The notes beneath the pieces were generated by a model. That model was not told the DNA's origin and ran no database searches. It saw nothing but the letters and a program-made list of their open reading frames with translations. A DNA stretch of 16,065 nucleotides, taken from Actinomycetota bacterium (lineage in GTDB: Bacteria; Actinomycetota; UBA4738). Below are positions 12,753 to 16,065 of this stretch, one piece after another. Positions within the stretch are counted from its first letter, which is position 1, and every line of letters begins with the position of its first letter. The stretch lies in NCBI GenBank assembly GCA_005885025.1, contig VAYC01000047.1:1-16065 (forward strand), given 5' to 3'. Both the position numbers and the translations under genes were made by a program.

Positions 12753-13493
12753 TTACTGGTCCTCAACGCGGCCGAACCGCCGATCGCGCTTCTGGTAGTC
12801 GCGGATGGCCTCGAACAGGTGCTCGCGGTTGAAGTCCGGCCAGTAGACGGGCGTGAACCACAGCTCGGAGTAGGCTGCCTGCCACAGAAGGAAGTTCGAG
12901 ATACGCATCTCTCCGCCGGTTCGGATCAGGAGATCCGGGTCCGGCATGTCGGGGTGATATAAGCGCGCCGAGATGGATTCCGGCGTGATCCGCTCGCCCT
13001 TCAGCCGGCCGCGATCGTGGTCGGCGACCAACCTTCGGACGGCGTCGGTGATCTCCGTCCGTCCCCCGTAGTTGAAGGCGACGGTGAACGTCAGGCCTGT
13101 ATTGCGGCTGGTCAGCTCGGACGCGTAGTCCATCTCCTTGAGGACCGTCCTGGGCACCCGCCAATCCACCCGCCCCACGTAGCGGATGCGCACGTTCCGG
13201 CGGTGGAGCTCGTCCCGGCGCTTCCACAGCATCCGGCGGTTGTAGTTCATGAGGAACCGGACTTCCTGGGCGGGCCGTTTCCAATTCTCGGTCGAGAAGG
13301 CGAACACGGTCAGCCACTCCAGGCCCATGCCGATGGCCCCGTCAACGACGTCGTACAGGGCTTCCTCGCCCGCGCAGTGACCCTCCGTCCGCGGTAGCCC
13401 ACGCTGCTTGGCCCACCGGCCGTTGCCGTCCATGACGATGGCCACGTGGCGGGGCAAGGCCGAAAGGTCGAGGTCCGAGAGGTAGCTGCTCAT
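12753..13493 (-). CDS. uppS: Isoprenyl transferase (undecaprenyl diphosphate synthase family)
   Basis: A 246-residue cis-prenyltransferase that extends an allylic diphosphate with isopentenyl diphosphate to make the polyprenyl carrier for peptidoglycan and other wall polymers. Conserved parts are AIVMDGNGRWA (18-28) with catalytic Asp22, FAFSTENWKRP (64-74), and the C-terminal DLLIRTGGEMRISNFLLWQ (187-205) with Arg191 and Arg197, then Glu210 in AYSELWF. Final chain length (C50 or C55) cannot be told from sequence alone. Its ATG overlaps the recO stop (ATGA), so translation is coupled. The recO-uppS junction is typical of Actinomycetota. Confidence 0.96.
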   Translation of the reverse strand: MSSYLSDLDLSALPRHVAIVMDGNGRWAKQRGLPRTEGHCAGEEALYDVVDGAIGMGLEWLTVFAFSTENWKRPAQEVRFLMNYNRRMLWKRRDELHRRNVRIRYVGRVDWRVPRTVLKEMDYASELTSRNTGLTFTVAFNYGGRTEITDAVRRLVADHDRGRLKGERITPESISARLYHPDMPDPDLLIRTGGEMRISNFLLWQAAYSELWFTPVYWPDFNREHLFEAIRDYQKRDRRFGRVEDQ

Positions 13494-14242
13494 GGGGTGA
13501 GTGCCGGCAAGGGTTGCCGAACCAGCAAGCTGAAGCTGCGCATGCGCCGCTCCAGGTGGTACTCGGCGAACCCGTACAACAGGGACCGGGCTTCCCGGCG
13601 GATCTCAGCGTCCGGGGTCATGTCGCCGGCTCCCAGCAGGTCGACCCTGGACAGGTCGTCCAACCACTTGATGGCGGGCGGGGAGACGCGCCCGGCGTCG
13701 TGCTCGGCGCACTCCCGGCACAGGACACCGCCCTGGCTCGCCGAGAACCACTCGAGCGGCTCTCGTGAGCCGCACACCGCACAGCCCGACAGCGCGGGGT
13801 GAAAACCCGAGAGCGAGAGGAGTTTGAGGAGGAAGCTTTCGGCCACCGCGGCCGGATCGTTCGGCCCCGCCTCCAGGGCTCGAAGGCCGGCCAAGAGGAG
13901 CAGGAACAGCCTCACGTTCCGCTCGTGTTCCTCCGCCACCTTGTCCACGGCTTCGAGCATGGTCTCCGCCGCAGCGATCAGGTCGAAGGTTCCCCGGATC
14001 CTCACGAACGGCACGATGATCTCGGCTTGGGTGACCGTGTCCAGGTTCCGCCCCTGGTACATGAGCAGCGAGACATGCATGAGCGGTTCCAACCGGGCCC
14101 CGAACTTGCTCTGGGTGCGGCGGATCCCCTTGGCGACGCCTCGCACCTTGCCGGAGCCCTGGGTAAGGATGGTGACGATCTTGTCGGCCTCGCCCAGCTT
14201 GACCGAACGCAGGACGATGCCCTGTTCCTTGTACAGCGGCAT
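13490..14242 (-). CDS. recO: DNA repair protein RecO
   Basis: A 250-residue RecO, which binds SSB and RecR and loads RecA on single-stranded gaps. The N-terminal OB-fold has YKEQGIVLRSVKLGEADKI (4-22) and the GVAKGIRRTQSKFGARLEP stretch (35-53). A four-Cys zinc site is formed by C154/C157 (CAVC) and C175/C178 (CREC). The ATG at 14242 begins the conserved domain exactly; a longer in-frame extension to 15283 runs through the ALDH gene in another frame and is not coding. No Shine-Dalgarno is near, but TACCAT lies seven nt before the ATG, as expected for a leaderless transcript. The stop overlaps uppS. Confidence 0.96.
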   Translation of the reverse strand: MPLYKEQGIVLRSVKLGEADKIVTILTQGSGKVRGVAKGIRRTQSKFGARLEPLMHVSLLMYQGRNLDTVTQAEIIVPFVRIRGTFDLIAAAETMLEAVDKVAEEHERNVRLFLLLLAGLRALEAGPNDPAAVAESFLLKLLSLSGFHPALSGCAVCGSREPLEWFSASQGGVLCRECAEHDAGRVSPPAIKWLDDLSRVDLLGAGDMTPDAEIRREARSLLYGFAEYHLERRMRSFSLLVRQPLPALTP

Positions 14243-14249
14243 TGGGCGA

Positions 14250-14255
14250 ATGGTA
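14250..14255 (-). promoter_or_regulatory. Candidate -10 box TACCAT giving a leaderless recO mRNA
   Basis: TACCAT fits TANNNT and is separated by exactly seven nt from the recO ATG. This would put the first transcribed base at or next to the A of the start codon. The absence of a ribosome binding site agrees. No clear -35 element is present. Confidence 0.4.
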
Positions 14256-14272
14256 CCCCGGGTCCTTCTGGC

Positions 14273-14314
14273 CTCCACAGAGCAGGAAGGCCTGGTGACC
14301 AAATCTCCACAGAG
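14273..14314. repeat. 10-bp direct repeat CTCCACAGAG, 32-bp period, upstream of recO
   Basis: CTCCACAGAG occurs at 14273-14282 and 14305-14314. The 32-bp period equals about three helical turns, so both copies face the same side of the DNA. They lie about 20-60 bp upstream of the candidate recO -10 box, where an activator could bind. Confidence 0.5.
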
Positions 14315-14317
14315 GAC

Positions 14318-14334
14318 CCTCGGGCAGGCCGAGG
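14318..14334 (-). terminator. Hairpin CCTCGG-N5-CCGAGG after the second ALDH gene
   Basis: A perfect 6-bp stem with a five-base loop begins four nt after the ALDH-like stop codon. There is no U-run. Its position fits a terminator separating the ALDH pair from recO. Confidence 0.4.
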
Positions 14335-14337
14335 CGG

Positions 14338-15204
14338 TCAGGCGCCCATGGGGTGCCACACGGTCTTCATCTCCATGAAGTCGATGATGGCGTAGGGACT
14401 CTGGGCCGAGTCCCCGAACCAGTCGGCCGAGCCGTCTCGGACCGTTCGCTTGACGTTCCCCGCGGCGGCCGCCTCCACCTCGGGGACCAGGTCGTCCGGC
14501 ACGCCCGTGAGATCGATGGCGTTCACGTCCAGGTGTGAGGCCAGCCACGGGACGAGCTCCCTTATGGAACCCGTCAGGACGTTCACCACTCCCCCCGGGA
14601 CGTCCGAAGTGGCCAGCACCTCGCAGAGGCTCACCGCGGGAAGGGGCCACCGCTCGCTGGCCAAGACCACCGAGGTGTTCCCCGACACGATGACCGGGGC
14701 CAGACGGGACACCAGGCCCAGGAGGGCGGGCTCTTCCGGCGCCACCACACCGACGACACCCGTGGGCTCCGGGAACGTGAAGTCGAAATAGGGACCGGCC
14801 ACAGGGTTGACCGTCCCCATCACGTGATGGATCTTGTCGCACCAGCCCGCGTACCAGACCCACCGATCGATCGCGGCAGCCACCTCGCGTCCGGCCCCCG
14901 GGCCCGATGCGCCCATCGCCTCGAGCTCTCCGACGAACTGGTCGCGCCGGCCCTCCATCAGCTCCGCCACCCGATACAACACCTGGCCCCGGTTGTAGGC
15001 GGTGGCCTCGGACCAATCCGGCCACGCGGCGCGCGCTGCCCGTACCGCGTCGCGGAGGTCCTTGCGTGAGGCCCGAGCCGGCCGGGCCACCACCCTCCCG
15101 TTGGCGTCGGTGGCCGGGTAGGACCGCCCCGACTCCGATCGCGGAAAGGCGCCCCCGATGAAGAGCTTGTACGTCTTGCGAACGTCCAGGCGCTCGTTCG
15201 TCAA
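14338..15204 (-). CDS. Truncated aldehyde dehydrogenase-like protein without catalytic half
   Basis: A 288-residue ALDH-fold protein. It starts like an ALDH (KTYKLFIGGAFPRSESG, 11-26), continues through the NAD-binding half (RKDLRDAV, NRGQVLYRVAELME, FPEPTGVVGVVAP, SGNTSVV, DVPGGVVNVLTG) and ends in LTGVPDD...KTVWHPMGA. It has no ELGGK motif, no GQxC nucleophile, and the PWN motif with the oxyanion Asn is replaced by PEEP. It therefore cannot be a dehydrogenase by itself. Similar short ALDH-like proteins paired with a full ALDH are known from Streptomyces, and the arrangement resembles the C-terminal non-catalytic domain of ALDH16. The TTG start (15204) overlaps the TGA of the catalytic ALDH (TTGA), so a complex between the two is likely. 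Confidence 0.88.
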   Translation of the reverse strand: MTNERLDVRKTYKLFIGGAFPRSESGRSYPATDANGRVVARPARASRKDLRDAVRAARAAWPDWSEATAYNRGQVLYRVAELMEGRRDQFVGELEAMGASGPGAGREVAAAIDRWVWYAGWCDKIHHVMGTVNPVAGPYFDFTFPEPTGVVGVVAPEEPALLGLVSRLAPVIVSGNTSVVLASERWPLPAVSLCEVLATSDVPGGVVNVLTGSIRELVPWLASHLDVNAIDLTGVPDDLVPEVEAAAAGNVKRTVRDGSADWFGDSAQSPYAIIDFMEMKTVWHPMGA

Positions 15205-16065
15205 GTCCGCGGCCCCCCGTTCGCCTCCACCAGCTCCAGATAGGGCTCCAGACCGTGAAGGCCGCCTTCGCGGCCAAACCCACTCTCCTTGTAGCCCCCG
15301 AACGGCGAGGAGGGGTCGAATCGATTGTAGGTGTTGGCCCACACCACTCCCGCCCGCAGCCGACGGGTCATCCACAGGATGCGCGACCCTTTCTCGGTCC
15401 ACACGCCGGCGGACAAACCGTAGGGAGTGTTGTTGGCCTTCTCCACGGCTTCTTCGGGCGTACGAAACGTGAGGATCGACAGCACGGGCCCGAAGATCTC
15501 CTCCCGTGCGATCCGGTGCGACTGGCTGACCCCAGTGAACAGGGTTGGTCGGAACCAGAACCCTCGCTCCGGGATCGCGCATTCCGGCTGGTAGATCTCC
15601 GCACCCTCTTCGATTCCCGCCTCCACCAGCTCCTCAATCTTCTGGAGCTGTTGGCGCGAATTGATGGCTCCGACGTCAGTATTCTTGTCAAGCGGATCGC
15701 CCAGTCGCAGGGTCTGCAACCGTTCCTTCAACTTGTCCACCAACGGTTCGAAGATCGACTCCTGCACGAGCAGCCGCGACCCGGCGCAGCACACGTGGCC
15801 CTGGTTGAAGTAGATGCCATTGACGATCCCTTCGATCGCCTGGTCCAGGGGAGCATCCTCGAACACCACGTTGGCTGCCTTCCCTCCCAACTCGAGCGTG
15901 AGCCGCTTGCCGGTCCCCGCTACCGAACGCCGGATCGACTTGCCGACCTCCGTCGACCCCGTGAACGCCACCTTGTTCACGCCCGGGTGCTTCACCAGCG
16001 CCTCGCCGGTCTCCCCGGCTCCCGTCACGATGTTGACTACGCCGGGGGGAAGTTCGACCTCCTTC
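15201..16065 (-). CDS. Aldehyde dehydrogenase, catalytic, C-terminal part (cut by window edge)
   Basis: The last 287 residues of an NAD(P)-dependent aldehyde dehydrogenase; the frame runs off the right edge (upstream sequence reads KEVELPPGVVNIVTGAGETG). Family motifs in order: VAFTGSTEVGK for NAD binding, LELGGKAANVV with the general base Glu, FNQGHVCCAGSR with the catalytic Cys (codon 15791-15789), EEIFGPVLSI, NNTPYGLSAGVW and PFGGYKESGFGREGG. All catalytic residues in the visible part are present, so the enzyme should be active. Its stop overlaps the start of the truncated ALDH-like gene. In Streptomyces such a pair lies beside deoC, which would suggest acetaldehyde from deoxyribose breakdown as a substrate; deoC is not inside this window, so this is only a prediction. 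Confidence 0.95.
   Translation of the reverse strand, partial: KEVELPPGVVNIVTGAGETGEALVKHPGVNKVAFTGSTEVGKSIRRSVAGTGKRLTLELGGKAANVVFEDAPLDQAIEGIVNGIYFNQGHVCCAGSRLLVQESIFEPLVDKLKERLQTLRLGDPLDKNTDVGAINSRQQLQKIEELVEAGIEEGAEIYQPECAIPERGFWFRPTLFTGVSQSHRIAREEIFGPVLSILTFRTPEEAVEKANNTPYGLSAGVWTEKGSRILWMTRRLRAGVVWANTYNRFDPSSPFGGYKESGFGREGGLHGLEPYLELVEANGGPRT

Noticed and set aside
14338..15204. Second ALDH as a decayed pseudogene
   Set aside because: The frame is intact, the conserved segments are kept, and similar truncated partners occur as stable genes in Streptomyces, so a non-catalytic subunit is more likely.
14243..15283. N-terminal extension of recO into the ALDH region
   Set aside because: The extension is Arg/Gly-rich, out of frame with a clear ALDH-like gene, and the RecO domain begins exactly at the ATG at 14242.
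1..16065. CRISPR array, tRNA or rRNA genes, transposase or phage genes
   Set aside because: No regular spacer-repeat series, no cloverleaf with a CCA end, and no mobile-element domain was seen; the longest gap is under 165 bp.

Overview
The window is about 16 kb of dense, GC-rich bacterial chromosome with strong G/C third-position codon use. The gene content suggests a Gram-positive lineage, most likely a deep-branching or uncultured member of the Actinomycetota. Supporting this are the split pair of aldehyde dehydrogenase genes, the recO-uppS junction, the many lipoproteins and GTG/TTG starts, and candidate leaderless promoters. The backbone recO - uppS - glyS - ppdK - dgt - dnaG echoes an order I recall from Firmicutes/Clostridia (recO-glyS-ppdK-dgt-dnaG). 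This assignment is inference: there is no rRNA in the window and I could not search a database. All genes except one (a bicupin) are on the minus strand, so transcription runs from high to low coordinates.

Layout in order of transcription. (1) 16065-14338: the 3' part of a catalytic aldehyde dehydrogenase, then a TTGA-overlapped, truncated ALDH-like protein without the catalytic half; together they look like a split ALDH16. (2) 14242-12241: recO and uppS (ATGA overlap), then a gamma-glutamylcyclotransferase-fold protein with Gln at the expected catalytic Glu. (3) 12119-9272: glyS, an 81-residue two-helix membrane protein and a lipoprotein with an HExxH metallopeptidase motif, linked by two GTGA overlaps. 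(4) 8505-9281, plus strand: a bicupin, preceded by a possible 16-codon leader ORF and overlapping the lipoprotein tail to tail by 10 bp. (5) 8356-5615: pyruvate phosphate dikinase. (6) 5452-2320: three exported proteins with 4-nt overlaps, namely a secreted propeller-like protein, a secreted NlpC/P60-like protein, and a lipoprotein that is a paralogue of the first. (7) 2285-1: a membrane-anchored DUF218 (SanA/YdcF-like) protein, dgt, and the start of dnaG.

How the genes fit together. The housekeeping genes cover replication and dNTP control (dnaG, dgt), recombination (recO), translation (glyS), the cell-wall lipid carrier (uppS) and PEP/pyruvate interconversion (ppdK). Two envelope modules fill the gaps of this backbone: the glyS-linked membrane protein plus lipoprotein metallopeptidase, and the three-gene exported cassette with its DUF218 neighbour. 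The exported cassette is the best candidate for an undescribed system. No gene-free stretch exceeds 165 bp. I see no tRNA, rRNA, CRISPR array, insertion sequence or phage gene.
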